Shown here: piece after piece, positions 24,540 through 33,931 of the stretch
Numbering within the stretch: the first letter of the stretch is position 1
Layout of the letters: each line of letters begins with the position of its first letter
From: Streptomyces sp. Y2F8-2
Lineage (GTDB): Bacteria > Actinomycetota > Actinomycetes > Streptomycetales > Streptomycetaceae
Length of the DNA stretch: 64,000 nucleotides
Direction of reading: 5' to 3'
Assembly: GCF_014905555.1 (NCBI RefSeq)
Contig: NZ_BNGS01000003.1
Span: forward strand, 1-64,000
The notes under the pieces: generated by a model
What the model saw: only the letters and a program-made list of their open reading frames with translations
What the model was told of the DNA's origin: nothing
Database searches by the model: none
Program-made: the position numbers and the translations under genes

Positions 24540-25363
24540 TGGTCTCCTACCAGACGGTCCAGCAACCGCTTTGACTCCCGGGGAGTCAGGGCCTGTGCCC
24601 GCAGCATCGCATACTTGCGCGACAGGATGGACACCTCGTCCGGGTCGGGAACCCACTGGCTGCCCCGCTGACCCTCGATATAGGCCAAGTGCTGGTGGTC
24701 CGGCGTTTCCAGGAGCACGAACGGGCCGTCGAGACCGGCGTGAGACGGGCTTGCCAGCGGGAGAAACTGCACGGACAAGCCAGGAAGTTCGGCGCATTCG
24801 CGCAAGTGGCGTAACTGCTCGACGCGCACCTTCGGGCCACCGACCTCCAGGTGAAGGACGGGCTCCCATACGACGAAGCTCACCGTCGGCGGGACCTTGC
24901 GGTGCAGGATGTCCTGGCGGCCCATGCGGGCGGCGGCCCTGGTTTCGACCTCGTCCTCGTTGTAGGCCGGAACGCGCTCGCGCAGTACGGCACGGGCGTA
25001 CTCCTCGGTCTGGAGAAGGCCGGGCAGAACCTGGTTTGCGTACAGGGAGAGCGCAATGGCCTCCCGCTCGTGTTCGACGTACAACTCGGCCCACATCGGG
25101 AACTGGTCGATCTCGGGAAGGTTGGCCACCCCCGCGGTCAACAACCCTTTGGTATCGAGGAGTTCGTCCAGCAGTTCCGCCAGATCCGGCTTCAGCGGTC
25201 GTCGCCCCTGCTCGATCGACGCGATGGTCTCCTCGTCGACCATGAGCTCCCTGGCCAGGGAGCCTTGGGTGTGGCCCGCCGCGCGGCGGGCCGTGCCGAG
25301 CTGGACGCCCAGCATCTTCATGGCCGAGACGTTCTTCTTCCGTGGAGGCTTCCTGGAGGTCAT
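24536..25363 (-). CDS. XRE family transcriptional regulator with DUF5753 (WhiJ-like)
   Basis: The 275-residue protein has an N-terminal helix-turn-helix (LGTARRAAGHTQGSLARELM, VDEETIASIEQGRRPLKPDL). A DUF5753 domain follows over ~residues 90-265, including LYANQVLPGLLQTEEYARAV and a C-terminal ...RESKRLLDRLV. DUF5753 is thought to sense an unknown ligand. ATG 25363 (TSRKPPRKKN) is preferred over the open frame to 25417, which runs across the promoter and an inverted repeat. It forms a pair with DUF397 and is divergent from the HATPase gene. Confidence 0.92.
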   Translation of the reverse strand: MTSRKPPRKKNVSAMKMLGVQLGTARRAAGHTQGSLARELMVDEETIASIEQGRRPLKPDLAELLDELLDTKGLLTAGVANLPEIDQFPMWAELYVEHEREAIALSLYANQVLPGLLQTEEYARAVLRERVPAYNEDEVETRAAARMGRQDILHRKVPPTVSFVVWEPVLHLEVGGPKVRVEQLRHLRECAELPGLSVQFLPLASPSHAGLDGPFVLLETPDHQHLAYIEGQRGSQWVPDPDEVSILSRKYAMLRAQALTPRESKRLLDRLVGDQ

Positions 25364-25405
25364 GCTGGTCCAACTCCCCGCGCGTGCCCGTTCGCGACCC
25401 CGAAG

Positions 25406-25434
25406 GAACCCGTACAAAAAAACCGTACGGGTTC
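25406..25434. promoter_or_regulatory. Inverted repeat GAACCCGTAC-N9-GTACGGGTTC between divergent regulator genes
   Basis: Perfect 10-bp arms flank an A7CC spacer, striking in DNA of this GC content. The repeat lies centrally in the 89-bp gap between the XRE start and the HATPase start, so one bound protein could control both genes. It is the natural candidate for the XRE protein's own operator. Confidence 0.7.
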
Positions 25435-25452
25435 ACCGAGTGATCCACGGTA

Positions 25453-25893
25453 GTGACTCTCCGCAACACTCGTCTCGTGAACGAAATGATCCAACTCCCG
25501 CCCCTGCGCGAGAGGTTCTTCCGGCGGGAGCGCCGATCCGTCCCGGCCGCACGGCAGTTCGCGTACGAGGTCCTGGCCGGCTGGGGGCTCGCGGAGGCCG
25601 AGCGAAGTGACGACGTGCTGTTGTGTGTGGACGAGTTGGCGACGAACGCGCTGGTGCACGGGGTGCCGCCGGGCCGTTGCTTCCGGGTGTTCCTGCGGTA
25701 CGACGGCGCGGTGCTGCGGGTGGAGGTGCACGACAGCGGTCCCGGTGAGCCGCGCATCCCGTTGGAGGCGGACGAGGGCGGCCGGGGACTGCTGCTGGTG
25801 GCGGCTCTCTCGGACAAGTGGGGGGTGGGGGAGCGGGACCCCGGCAAGGTGGTGTGGTGCGAATTTCTGTCACCGCTGCGGCCAGGCAGTTGA
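25453..25893 (+). CDS. ATP-binding protein, anti-sigma RsbW/SpoIIAB-like HATPase
   Basis: The ~146-residue protein is a stand-alone HATPase_c domain. It contains ERRSVPAARQFAYEVLAGWG, the N-box LCVDELATNALVHG, the G1 box VEVHDSGPGEPRIP and the G2 region EGGRGLLLVAALSDKWGV. Streptomyces encodes many such proteins, often beside XRE/DUF397 pairs. Some act as anti-sigma kinases, but no anti-anti-sigma partner adjoins it. GTG 25453, GTG 25477 and ATG 25486 are all possible starts, and none has a clear RBS. The longest form is given. Confidence 0.85.
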   Translation: MTLRNTRLVNEMIQLPPLRERFFRRERRSVPAARQFAYEVLAGWGLAEAERSDDVLLCVDELATNALVHGVPPGRCFRVFLRYDGAVLRVEVHDSGPGEPRIPLEADEGGRGLLLVAALSDKWGVGERDPGKVVWCEFLSPLRPGS

Positions 25894-25948
25894 GCCCGCC
25901 GATGCGACACATTCCCCAGATGTGTCGCAGTTCCGCAGGCACACCACC

Positions 25949-26935
25949 TCAGTGGACGGTCGCCGCGGTTGGAGGCGGGGCCGTCACGCGGCCCTCGACG
26001 CACTCCGGTTGCCCGCCCGTCGTCGGACGGAAGCACGCCCGGACCGCGGTGCCGGGGCGGGTGGCGGCCATGGGGGTGTAGACGTAGTCCTTCGCGGCGT
26101 CGGCGTCCTTGACCCGGGCGGACTGACTGCGGCCGTCCGCCGTCACCTCGATCCGGTCCCCGACATGGGCGCCCCACACCCGGGCCCAACTCGCGCCGCA
26201 GTCCTTGCTGTAGCGCAGTTCCATACCGACGCCGGCGGCGGTGTGGTGCGACGCCAGGGTGGCCGGGTGGGGGCCGCAGTGCAGGGCCATCGGGTCCCCG
26301 CCCTCACAGGTGGTGCCCCCGCAGAGCGGGGCGAGGACGGGTTGGGGCGGGGACGGAAACGACCGCGGGGCCCCGCCCGGGTGCGGCAGGAGGAAGAGGG
26401 CCAGGGCGACGACTCCGGTGGCGAGGGCGCATACGGCGGCGACCAGCGCGGCGGCCGCGCCCTTCCGGACGGCGTGTCCGGTCGCCTCGGCCGGAGCGGG
26501 GGAGGTGCCGGTGGCCTTCGCCGTGTCCGTGGCGTCCGCCGCGTCCTTCGCCGCGTCCGCATCCGAGGTCCCCGCCGTGTCCCCGTCCGTGGCCGGGGAG
26601 GGGGACGAGGCCGGAGGCGGGGGCGACTGCTGTGCCGGGGTCGTGGGCCGCTCCTCCGCCCGTGCGCGTCCGCTCGCCTCCGACTCCGCCAGTTCCCACA
26701 GGGCCAGACAGCGGGCGGCGGGTTCGTGGGCGAGGCGGCACAGGTCCAGCACGGCCTGACGCGGCGGCAGCGTCTTGCCGTTGAGGTAGCGCTCCCAGGA
26801 CGACTTGCTGTACGGGGTGCGTTCCTCCAGGCGGGCCAGGCTCAGACCGGTGCGTGCCTTCAGCTCGCGCAGTTCGGCCGCCAACCGCGCCCGCTCCGCG
26901 GACGTCGTCCCCTGCGTCCCCGTCGGCCGGGTCAT
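25949..26935 (-). CDS. Membrane-anchored XRE-type HTH protein with DUF2690 domain
   Basis: The 328-residue protein has an N-terminal HTH (LKARTGLSLARLEERTPYSK, then SSWERYLNGKTLPP). An Ala/Asp/Thr/Pro-rich linker follows at ~95-165 and one transmembrane segment at about 172-195 (AAAALVAAVCALATGVVALA). The outer domain is of DUF2690 type (LCGGTTCEGGDPMALHC, later DCGASWARVWG). The cysteine-paired outer domain and inner HTH suggest one-component signalling across the membrane. ATG 26935 overlaps the upstream gene's stop (ATGA). The HTH is paralogous to that neighbour's. Confidence 0.85.
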   Translation of the reverse strand: MTRPTGTQGTTSAERARLAAELRELKARTGLSLARLEERTPYSKSSWERYLNGKTLPPRQAVLDLCRLAHEPAARCLALWELAESEASGRARAEERPTTPAQQSPPPPASSPSPATDGDTAGTSDADAAKDAADATDTAKATGTSPAPAEATGHAVRKGAAAALVAAVCALATGVVALALFLLPHPGGAPRSFPSPPQPVLAPLCGGTTCEGGDPMALHCGPHPATLASHHTAAGVGMELRYSKDCGASWARVWGAHVGDRIEVTADGRSQSARVKDADAAKDYVYTPMAATRPGTAVRACFRPTTGGQPECVEGRVTAPPPTAATVH

Positions 26936-27759
26936 TTGCGCAGCGCCCCCCAGGTGTGCGGTCCGACGATGCCGTCCGGGGGCAGCCCGGCCCGCTTCTG
27001 CAGGTCCTTGACCGCGCGCTCGGTCAGCGGCCCGTAGACACCGTCGATACCGCCCGGGGAGAAGCCCGCCCGGCGCAGCAGGCACTGCGCCTCGGCCACG
27101 TCCGGACCCGCCAGGCCCTGCGCCAGGATCGCGTCCTGCGTACGGCTGTTGCCCGCGTACCAGTGGCCGTCGGTCCGCTGGATGCGGCAGGTGTACGACG
27201 GCGCCGACCCCGACGCCGGGAAGGACCCGGTGGTCGAGGCGGGTCGGGTCGTCGCCGCCTTGTCGTCGGTGCCGTGGTCCGTGAGGCGGACGACCAGGAG
27301 GACCGCCGAGACGACGGCCAGCACCAGGGCGACGGCTCCCGCCGCCACCGCGATGCGCAACGGACGTCCGTGCGGCCGCGCCGCCTCGCCGTCCGCCGCG
27401 GACGGGGTCTCGTCGTCAGCCGAGGACGGACCGGCCTCGGCCGCCGAAGGCTCCTCCCCGTCCGCCTCCGCCACCGGCGTGCCCCGCCGCCGCTTCTCCC
27501 AGCCCTCCGCGGCCAGTTCGTGCAGCACCAGCAGCCGTGTCGGATCCTCGCCGCCGACCTGGGCCAGTGCCTCCACGGCCTCCCGGGGCGGCAGCGACCT
27601 GCCGTTGAGGTACCGCTCCCACGACTTCTGGCTGTAGCCGGTCTTCGCCGCCAGCCGCTGCATGCTCAGGTCGCCGTGGTCCTTCAGCCGCCGTAATCGC
27701 ACCACCAACTGCCGCACACGCGGATCCAGGTCTGCGGGCAGCGCTTTCCAACGCGACAT
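26932..27759 (-). CDS. Membrane-anchored XRE-type HTH protein with peptidoglycan-binding domain
   Basis: The 275-residue protein has an HTH at ~residues 20-75 (MQRLAAKTGYSQKSWERYLN). An acidic linker precedes a transmembrane segment at ~131-155 (IAVAAGAVALVLAVVSAVLL). The outer PG_binding_1-like domain is at ~200-275 (AQCLLRRAGFSPGGIDGVYG, ...GIVGPHTWGALRK). ATG 27759 has a GGGGGAA stretch just upstream. The frame extension to 27843 overlaps the intergenic inverted repeat and is not credible. It is the first gene of a two-gene operon with the DUF2690 protein. Confidence 0.87.
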   Translation of the reverse strand: MSRWKALPADLDPRVRQLVVRLRRLKDHGDLSMQRLAAKTGYSQKSWERYLNGRSLPPREAVEALAQVGGEDPTRLLVLHELAAEGWEKRRRGTPVAEADGEEPSAAEAGPSSADDETPSAADGEAARPHGRPLRIAVAAGAVALVLAVVSAVLLVVRLTDHGTDDKAATTRPASTTGSFPASGSAPSYTCRIQRTDGHWYAGNSRTQDAILAQGLAGPDVAEAQCLLRRAGFSPGGIDGVYGPLTERAVKDLQKRAGLPPDGIVGPHTWGALRK

Positions 27760-28092
27760 GTTCCCCCTACTCGCGTCCCGGGACCCTGGTCGTCGGTCCC
27801 CGTTTCCGCCGCATTCTGCATGAACTTTCACGGCGCACCCCACCTATCGGTTCCCGCCCCGGCACCGAATAGGCCACCCGCCCGCCCCACCCGCTCCCCG
27901 CCGACCTCGCGTCGAAGCGTCCCGCCCAGGCGTCCCGCCGAGACGTGTCCCCGCAGGTCAGCGCCCGGGACGTCCCACGAAGTCGTCACTGCGGCGGTGC
28001 TCGTGGCGGAGCCGGGCGCCCGGCCCGCACTCTCGAGTTGCCAGCGGCGCCCACCACGTCAGGTGCCGCCCGATCACCCGAAAGGGACACAC
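27760..28092. other. Divergent promoter region of the HTH/wall-binding genes
   Basis: No gene is supported in this 333-bp gap. It contains an inverted repeat CCTATCGGT-N12-ACCGAATAGG at 27843-27873 with one bulged base, about 85 bp upstream of the HTH gene, and GCGTCCCGCC word repeats near 27918. Confidence 0.6.
27843..27873. promoter_or_regulatory. Inverted repeat CCTATCGGT / ACCGAATAGG
   Basis: Nine-bp arms with a single bulge and a 12-bp spacer lie between the divergent membrane HTH operon and the secreted wall-binding gene. It is a candidate operator. The AT-rich CCTAT/ATAGG ends could also be part of opposing -10 elements. Confidence 0.45.
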
Positions 28093-28548
28093 ATGCGACC
28101 GAACCTCATGGCGAGGACCCTCGTCGCCGCCACCGCCGTCGCCGGGATCGCCGCCGGCAGCCTCGCGGGTGCGACCGCGGGCTTCGCGGCCTCCGCGCCG
28201 GCCGTCAAGCCGGCGATGAGCACCCAGGCCGTCTCCGTGCAGGCGGTGAACAACCTCGGCCTGAACACGAAGGAGGCCAAGGGCATCCAGCGGGTGCTGA
28301 AGCGCGACTGGGGCTACAAGGGAGCCATCGACGGCCGGCTCGGCACCGACAGCTGGAAGGCCATGCAGCGCTACCTCCACAAGTACTGGGGCTACAACAA
28401 GAAGATCGACGGCGTCGTCGGCAGCGACACGGTGAAGGCGCTGCAGCGCATGCTGAAGAAGTACTGCGGCTACAAGGGCAAGATCGACGGAATCGCCGGG
28501 AAGGACACCAAGGCCGCCTTCAAGTGGTTCGCCAACCACTACGCCTGA
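28093..28548 (+). CDS. Secreted protein with three peptidoglycan-binding-like repeats
   Basis: The 151-residue protein has a Sec signal peptide (MARTLVAATAVAGIAAGSLA), cleaved around AFA-AS near residue 36. Three ~35-residue repeats follow, each with (W/C)GYxxxIDGxxGxDTxKAxQRxL-like spacing. Examples are WGYKGAIDGRLGTDSWKAMQ, WGYNKKIDGVVGSDTVKALQ and CGYKGKIDGIAGKDTKAAFK. The repeats resemble PG_binding_1 half-motifs, so it probably binds the cell wall. It has no catalytic domain. It is divergent from the membrane HTH operon, whose outer domain has a similar fold. RBS is AAAGGG 7 bases before ATG. Confidence 0.87.
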   Translation: MRPNLMARTLVAATAVAGIAAGSLAGATAGFAASAPAVKPAMSTQAVSVQAVNNLGLNTKEAKGIQRVLKRDWGYKGAIDGRLGTDSWKAMQRYLHKYWGYNKKIDGVVGSDTVKALQRMLKKYCGYKGKIDGIAGKDTKAAFKWFANHYA

Positions 28549-28581
28549 CGGCTGCCTGTGAGAGTCGCCCTTCGCGAAACA

Positions 28582-28622
28582 CCGCGGCCCGTCCTCCCCA
28601 CGGGGGAGAGGACGGGCCGCGG
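28582..28622. terminator. Bidirectional terminator, wall-binding gene / argS
   Basis: A 15-bp perfect stem CCGCGGCCCGTCCTC / GAGGACGGGCCGCGG with an 11-base loop lies between the convergent genes. Confidence 0.85.
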
Positions 28623-28639
28623 CCCCGACAGGGTGGGGC

Positions 28640-30403
28640 TCAGAGCCGCTCAGGCGTCCGGATGCCCAGCAGTGCCATCCCCTGGTGCAGCGTCCGGGCC
28701 GTGACGTCGCACAGGAACAAGCGGTTCTCCACCTGCTCCGGCGTCTGAGCCTTCAGCACCGGGCACTTGTCGTAGAACGACGTGTACAACGACGCCAGCT
28801 GGTACAGGTACGCCGCCATCTTGTGCGGGGCGTACTCCGCCGCCGCCTCCGCCACCGTCTCCGCGAACGCGTCCACGTGCAGGCCGAGCGCGCGCTCCGC
28901 GTCCGTCAGCGCCAGCTCCGGATGCGCGGTGGGCCGTACGTCGCCGGCCTTGCGCAGGATCGACTGGATACGGGCGTACGCGTACTGGAGGTAGACGGAC
29001 GTGTCGCCGTTCAGCGAGACCATCTGGTCCAGGTCGAACTTGTAGTCCCGGTTCGCCGACGTCGACAGGTCCGCGTACTTCACCGCGCCGATGCCCACCT
29101 GGGCGCCCCGCTCGGCGATCTCCTCCTCGGACAGGTCCTGCGCCTTCTCCCGTACGACGGCGGAGGCACGGTCGATCGCCTCGTCCAGCAGGTCCACCAG
29201 CCGCACCGTCTCGCCCTCACGGGTCTTGAACGGCTTGCCGTCCTTGCCGAGGACCGTGCCGAAGGCGAGCTGGTAGGCCTTCACGTCGTCGTTCAGCCAG
29301 CCGGCCCTCCGCGCCGTCTCGAAGACCATCTTGAAGTGGAGCGACTGGCGGGCGTCCACGACGTAGATGATCGAGTTCGCCTTCAGGTTGAAGACACGGT
29401 CCCTGATCGCGGACAGGTCCGTCGCCGCGTAGCCGTAGCCGCCGTCCGACTTCTGCACGATCAGCGGGACCGGCTTGCCGTCCGGGCCCTTGATGTCGTC
29501 GAAGAAGACGCAGAGCGCCCCTTCGGAGCGGACGGCGACGCCCGAGTCCTCCAGGAGGCGGCAGGTCTCGGCCAGCATGTCGTTGTAGCCGGACTCGCCG
29601 ACGATGTCGGGGTCCCGGATCTCCATGTCCAGCTTCTCGAAGACCGAGAAGAAGTAGATCTTCGACTCGTCGACGAACTTCTGCCACATGGCGAGCGTGT
29701 GCGGATCGCCGGCCTGGAGGTCGACCACCCGGCGCCGCGCCCGCGTCTTGAACTCCTCGTCGGAGTCGAAGAGCTTGCGCGCGGCCTTGTAGAGGCGGTC
29801 GAGGTTCGACATCGCCTCCTCGCCCGTCACCTCGGCGGCCTTGTGGTCCAGTTCGTGCGGGTGCTCGTCCAGGTACTGGATGAGCATGCCGAACTGGGTG
29901 CCCCAGTCGCCGATGTGGTGCCGGCGGATCACCGTCTCGCCGGTGAACTCCAGAAGCTTGACGACCGAGTCGCCGATCACCGCGGAGCGCAGGTGGCCGA
30001 CGTGCATCTCCTTCGCCACGTTCGGCTGGGCGTAGTCGATCACCGTGGTGCCCGGCTGCTCGGCGTACGGCACGCCGAGGCGGCCCTCGGCGTCGGCGGC
30101 GCGGGCGGCGAGGTTCTCGGTGATCGCCTTGTCCGTGACCGTGACGTTGAGGAAGCCCGGGCCCGAGACCTCGACCTTCCCGATCACGTCACCGGTGACC
30201 ACCTGGCCGACGACCTGCGTCGCCAACTCCCTCGGGTTCGCCTTCGCCTTCTTCGCCAGCGCCAGGATCCCGTTGGCCTGGAAGTCCGCCCGGTCGCTGC
30301 GTCGCAGCAGCGGGTCCGCGTCGGCGGTCTCCGGCAGGGCAGCCGAGAGGGCGGACGCGAGGCGCTGGTGGACGGCGGACGTGAGGGAGGTGACCGAGGC
30401 CAT
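28640..30403 (-). CDS. argS: Arginine--tRNA ligase
   Basis: The 587-residue class I synthetase charges tRNA-Arg. It has the N-terminal Add1 domain ([20 protein letters not shown]), the HIGH-type motif [20 protein letters not shown] and [14 protein letters not shown]. Further on is [19 protein letters not shown] in the Rossmann core, and the C-terminal anticodon-binding helical domain ends [14 protein letters not shown] 30403 gives the family N-terminus, although the frame is open to 30562. It is divergent from lysS, so two synthetase genes share a 229-bp promoter region. Confidence 0.96.
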   Translation of the reverse strand: MASVTSLTSAVHQRLASALSAALPETADADPLLRRSDRADFQANGILALAKKAKANPRELATQVVGQVVTGDVIGKVEVSGPGFLNVTVTDKAITENLAARAADAEGRLGVPYAEQPGTTVIDYAQPNVAKEMHVGHLRSAVIGDSVVKLLEFTGETVIRRHHIGDWGTQFGMLIQYLDEHPHELDHKAAEVTGEEAMSNLDRLYKAARKLFDSDEEFKTRARRRVVDLQAGDPHTLAMWQKFVDESKIYFFSVFEKLDMEIRDPDIVGESGYNDMLAETCRLLEDSGVAVRSEGALCVFFDDIKGPDGKPVPLIVQKSDGGYGYAATDLSAIRDRVFNLKANSIIYVVDARQSLHFKMVFETARRAGWLNDDVKAYQLAFGTVLGKDGKPFKTREGETVRLVDLLDEAIDRASAVVREKAQDLSEEEIAERGAQVGIGAVKYADLSTSANRDYKFDLDQMVSLNGDTSVYLQYAYARIQSILRKAGDVRPTAHPELALTDAERALGLHVDAFAETVAEAAAEYAPHKMAAYLYQLASLYTSFYDKCPVLKAQTPEQVENRLFLCDVTARTLHQGMALLGIRTPERL

Positions 30404-30632
30404 AGGAATGGGTGCCGTTCTCCTCGTGGGATGGACAGTCACGACCAGTATCCCATGCGGGGTAAAGCGAATTTTTCCGGTCGCCCGGTGAACGGCCGCG
30501 CCCGTCCGCCCGTCCAACGCGTTGAAAAGGCGTTTTCGTGGATGTGGCGCCAGCTGGGACAATGGAGCGGTCAGCCGTGCGACCGTACCGGCTGCTCGTG
30601 GAGAACCTTCAGAAAAAGAGGACGTGCCGATC

Positions 30633-32366
30633 GTGGCTCAGAGCACCGAGACCACCGACTGGGTCTCCCGTTTCGCGGATGAGGTCATCGAGGAGTCGGA
30701 GCGTCGGGCCCCGGGCAAACCGGTCGTCGTCGCGTCCGGACTGTCTCCGTCCGGCCCCATCCACCTGGGGAACCTGCGCGAGGTCATGACCCCGCACCTG
30801 GTCGCCGACGAGATCCGCCGGCGCGGCTACGAGGTGCGGCACCTGATCTCCTGGGACGACTACGACCGGTACCGGAAGGTGCCGGCCGGTGTCGCGGGCG
30901 TGGACGAGTCGTGGTCCGAGCACATCGGCAAGCCGCTCACCTCCGTCCCGGCCCCGAAGGGCTCGGCGTACCCGAACTGGGCCGAGCACTTCAAGGCCGC
31001 CATGATCGCCTCGCTCGCCGAGCTGGGCGTGGAGTTCGACGGCATCAGCCAGACCGCGCAGTACACCTCCGGCGTGTACCGGGACCAGATCCTGCACGCG
31101 ATGAGGCACCGCGGCGACATCGACGCGATCCTCGCCCAGTACCGCACCAAGCCGAAGCCCGCCAAGAAGCAGCAGCAGAAGCCCGTCGACGAGGCCGAGC
31201 TGGAGGCCGAGGAGGGCTCGGGCGCCGCGTCCGAGGACGACGGCAGCTCCGGCTCCGCCGGCTACTTCCCGTACAAGCCGTACTGCGGCCGGTGCGGCAA
31301 GGACTTCACCACGGTCACCGCGTACGACGACGACTCGACCGAGATGACGTACACCTGCACCGCGTGCGGCTTCTCCGAGACGGTCCGGCTGAGCGAGTTC
31401 AACCGCGGCAAGCTGGTCTGGAAGGTCGACTGGCCGATGCGCTGGGCCTACGAGGGCGTGATCTTCGAGCCGAGCGGTGTCGACCACTCGTCGCCGGGCT
31501 CCTCCTACCAGGTCGGCGGGCAGATCGTCGGGATCTTCGGCGGCAAGCAGCCCATCGGGCCCATGTACGCCTTCGTCGGCATCTCCGGCATGGCGAAGAT
31601 GTCGTCGTCCCGCGGTGGCGTCCCCACCCCGGCCGACGCCCTCCAGATCATGGAGCCCCAGCTGCTGCGCTGGCTCTACGCCCGCCGCAGGCCCAACCAG
31701 TCCTTCAAGATCGCCTTCGACCAGGAGATCCAGCGCCTCTACGACGAGTGGGACAAGCTGGCGGGCAAGGTCGCCGACGGCTCCGCCCTCCCCGGCGACG
31801 TCGCCGCGTACACCCGCGCGGTCGGCACCGCCGCCGGTGAGCTGCCGAAGACGCCCCGCCCGCTGCCCTACCGCACCCTCGCGTCCGTCGCCGACATCAC
31901 CGCCGGCCACCAGGACCAGGCGCTGCGCATCCTGTCCGACCTCGACCCGGCCAACCCGCTGAGCTCGCTCGACGAGGCCCGCCCGCGGTACGACAAGGCC
32001 GAGGCGTGGATCAACACCCACGTCCCCGCCGACCAGCGCACCATCGTCCGCGACGAGCCCGACGCCGAACTGCTGAAGTCCCTCGACGAGCCCTCCCAGC
32101 AGTCCATCCGGCTGCTGCTCGACGGCCTGGAGGAGCACTGGTCGCTGGACGGGCTCACCCACCTCGTGTACGGCGTGCCCAAGGTCCAGGCCGGATTCTC
32201 CGCGGACGCCACGCCCAAGGAGCTGCCGCCGGAGATCAAGACGGCCCAGCGGTCGTTCTTCGCGCTCCTGTACCACCTGCTCGTCGGCCGCGACACCGGC
32301 CCGCGCCTGCCCACGCTGCTGCTCGCGGTGGGCCAGGACCGGGTGCGGGCCCTGCTCGGGGAGTAG
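30633..32366 (+). CDS. lysS: Lysine--tRNA ligase, class I
   Basis: This is the archaeal-type class I LysRS, unrelated to class II LysS. The HIGH-like motif is [19 protein letters not shown], and KMSKS is [18 protein letters not shown]. Between them lies a zinc-ribbon-like insert (CGRCGKDF ... CTACGF). A Lys/Gln/Glu-rich low-complexity loop near residues 170-210 ([20 protein letters not shown]) is species-type padding. GTG 30633 lies 10 bases after AAGAGGA and is preferred to GTG 30624, which is too close to it. The product is 577 residues. Confidence 0.95.
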   Translation: MAQSTETTDWVSRFADEVIEESERRAPGKPVVVASGLSPSGPIHLGNLREVMTPHLVADEIRRRGYEVRHLISWDDYDRYRKVPAGVAGVDESWSEHIGKPLTSVPAPKGSAYPNWAEHFKAAMIASLAELGVEFDGISQTAQYTSGVYRDQILHAMRHRGDIDAILAQYRTKPKPAKKQQQKPVDEAELEAEEGSGAASEDDGSSGSAGYFPYKPYCGRCGKDFTTVTAYDDDSTEMTYTCTACGFSETVRLSEFNRGKLVWKVDWPMRWAYEGVIFEPSGVDHSSPGSSYQVGGQIVGIFGGKQPIGPMYAFVGISGMAKMSSSRGGVPTPADALQIMEPQLLRWLYARRRPNQSFKIAFDQEIQRLYDEWDKLAGKVADGSALPGDVAAYTRAVGTAAGELPKTPRPLPYRTLASVADITAGHQDQALRILSDLDPANPLSSLDEARPRYDKAEAWINTHVPADQRTIVRDEPDAELLKSLDEPSQQSIRLLLDGLEEHWSLDGLTHLVYGVPKVQAGFSADATPKELPPEIKTAQRSFFALLYHLLVGRDTGPRLPTLLLAVGQDRVRALLGE

Positions 32367-32378
32367 GACCGAGCAGAA

Positions 32379-32408
32379 GGCGCCCGGTGCTCCTCGGCAC
32401 CGGGCGCC
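32379..32408 (+). terminator. Terminator after lysS
   Basis: A 12-bp stem GGCGCCCGGTGC / GCACCGGGCGCC with a TCCTCG loop is followed by CTTTC, 12 bp after the lysS stop. Confidence 0.85.
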
Positions 32409-32443
32409 CTTTCATGCGGGACGGATCCAGGGCCCCTCAGACC

Positions 32444-33778
32444 CTAGGCGATGTGGTCTTCTTCCAGTTCCGCGTTGTAGCGGTTCGTGAAGCGGTTGAC
32501 CATGCGCTTGGCCTCCTCCGGGGGGAGGCCGATGCTGAACTCCGCCTCGACGTTCTCGCTGAACTCACGGGGCGTCGGGTAGCTGCCGTTGATCGACTGC
32601 TTGAAGACCTGGTAGTACGCGTCCTCGTCCGGCTGGGGCGTGCCGCCGCCCTCGCCGAGCTCGCGGGTGCGGTTCGGGCCCACGGGGATGGGGAAGCTGC
32701 CGGTGTCCTCGGGGGAGGGCTGCGGGGGTCCCTGCGGGCCGGGCTGCTGGAAGCCCTGCGGGGGTCCCTGCGGGCCCGACTGCTGGAAGCCCTGCGGCGC
32801 CGTCTGCTCGAACTGCTCCGGGTGCTGCTCCTCGTACCAGTCGTCGTACGGCGGTTCCGGCTCGTACGACGGGTCGTAGCCGCCGTGGTAGTCGATCTGC
32901 CGTTGGGCCTGGAACCAGGGGCTCTGGTCGTCCGGCTCCTCGTATCCCGGCTGTCCGGCGATCTGGTTGCCCTCCAGCTGGGGGCGCTGCCCGCCGAGAG
33001 GGGCCGCCTGCTGCGGGACGGGAGCCGCTCCGGCCGCACGACTGCCCGCGGCCGCCTCCAGCCGCGGCGCCGGGGGTATCAGCGCCGGTTCTATGCCCGC
33101 CGCCGCCAGGCCCGCCGGAGCCGTCTCCGCCAGCGGGACGCCGTACCGCGCCAGCCTCAGCGGCATCAGCGACTCCACCGGGGCCTTACGACGCCATGCA
33201 CGGCCGAAGCGGGAACGCAGGCGCGCCTGGTAGACGAGACGCTCCTGCTCCAGCTTGATCACCTGGTCGTACGACCGCAGCTCCCACAGCTTCATCCGCC
33301 GCCACAGCAGAAACGTCGGAACCGGCGAGAGCAGCCAGCGGGTCAGGCGGACGCCCTCCATGTGCTTGTCCGCCGTGATGTCCGCGATCCGGCCGATCGC
33401 ATGCCGGGCCGCCTCCACCGCGACCACGAACAGCACCGGGATCACCGCGTGCATGCCCACGCCCAGCGGGTCCGGCCACGCCGCCGCGCCGTTGAACGCG
33501 ATCGTCGCCAGCGTCAGCAGCCACGCCGTCTGACGCAGCAGGGGGAAGGGGATGCGGATCCAGGTCAGCAGCAGGTCCAGGGCCAGCAGCACACAGATGC
33601 CCGCATCGATACCGATGGGGAAGACATAACTGAAGTTGCCGAAGCCCTTCTTGAGGGCCAGCGCACGGACGGCCGCGTACGAGCCCGCGAAGCCGATCCC
33701 GGCGATGATGACAGCACCCGTGACCACCACGCCGATGAGAACCCGGTGCATCCGTGTCAACTGCAGTGGCGCGGCCAC
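32444..33778 (-). CDS. DUF2637 domain-containing membrane protein
   Basis: The 444-residue protein has four hydrophobic segments in the first ~125 residues (VLIGVVVTGAVIIAGIGFAG, FPIGIDAGICVLLALDLLLT, and two more). This DUF2637 pattern is found in Streptomyces SpdB-like and chromosomal proteins. A basic helical stretch follows, then a long Pro/Gln/Gly-rich linker with QGFQQ(S/P)GPQGPP repeats. A conserved small domain ends it (YYQVFKQSINGSYPTPREF). GTG 33778 has GGGAGGGGAG about 5 bases upstream. The function is unknown. Confidence 0.85.
   Translation of the reverse strand: MAAPLQLTRMHRVLIGVVVTGAVIIAGIGFAGSYAAVRALALKKGFGNFSYVFPIGIDAGICVLLALDLLLTWIRIPFPLLRQTAWLLTLATIAFNGAAAWPDPLGVGMHAVIPVLFVVAVEAARHAIGRIADITADKHMEGVRLTRWLLSPVPTFLLWRRMKLWELRSYDQVIKLEQERLVYQARLRSRFGRAWRRKAPVESLMPLRLARYGVPLAETAPAGLAAAGIEPALIPPAPRLEAAAGSRAAGAAPVPQQAAPLGGQRPQLEGNQIAGQPGYEEPDDQSPWFQAQRQIDYHGGYDPSYEPEPPYDDWYEEQHPEQFEQTAPQGFQQSGPQGPPQGFQQPGPQGPPQPSPEDTGSFPIPVGPNRTRELGEGGGTPQPDEDAYYQVFKQSINGSYPTPREFSENVEAEFSIGLPPEEAKRMVNRFTNRYNAELEEDHIA
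32724..32795 (-). repeat. 36-bp tandem duplication inside the DUF2637 gene
   Basis: Two adjacent copies of a 36-bp unit (starting GGGGGTCCCTGCGGGCC) differ at only a few bases. They encode the QGFQQxGPQGPP linker repeats in frame. Confidence 0.85.
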
Positions 33779-33931
33779 CTGTACTCCCCTCCCAGTGCCT
33801 GTTGTTGCGCGCAACAGGGTGGCACACGCGTGCGGTGAACGGGTGGCCGGTATGGGGAGACCCCCCATCCGCACCGGACAGAACCCCCGCAACCGCCCTG
33901 CGCGCGCTACGAGTTCCCTGCGGCAGCCGGC

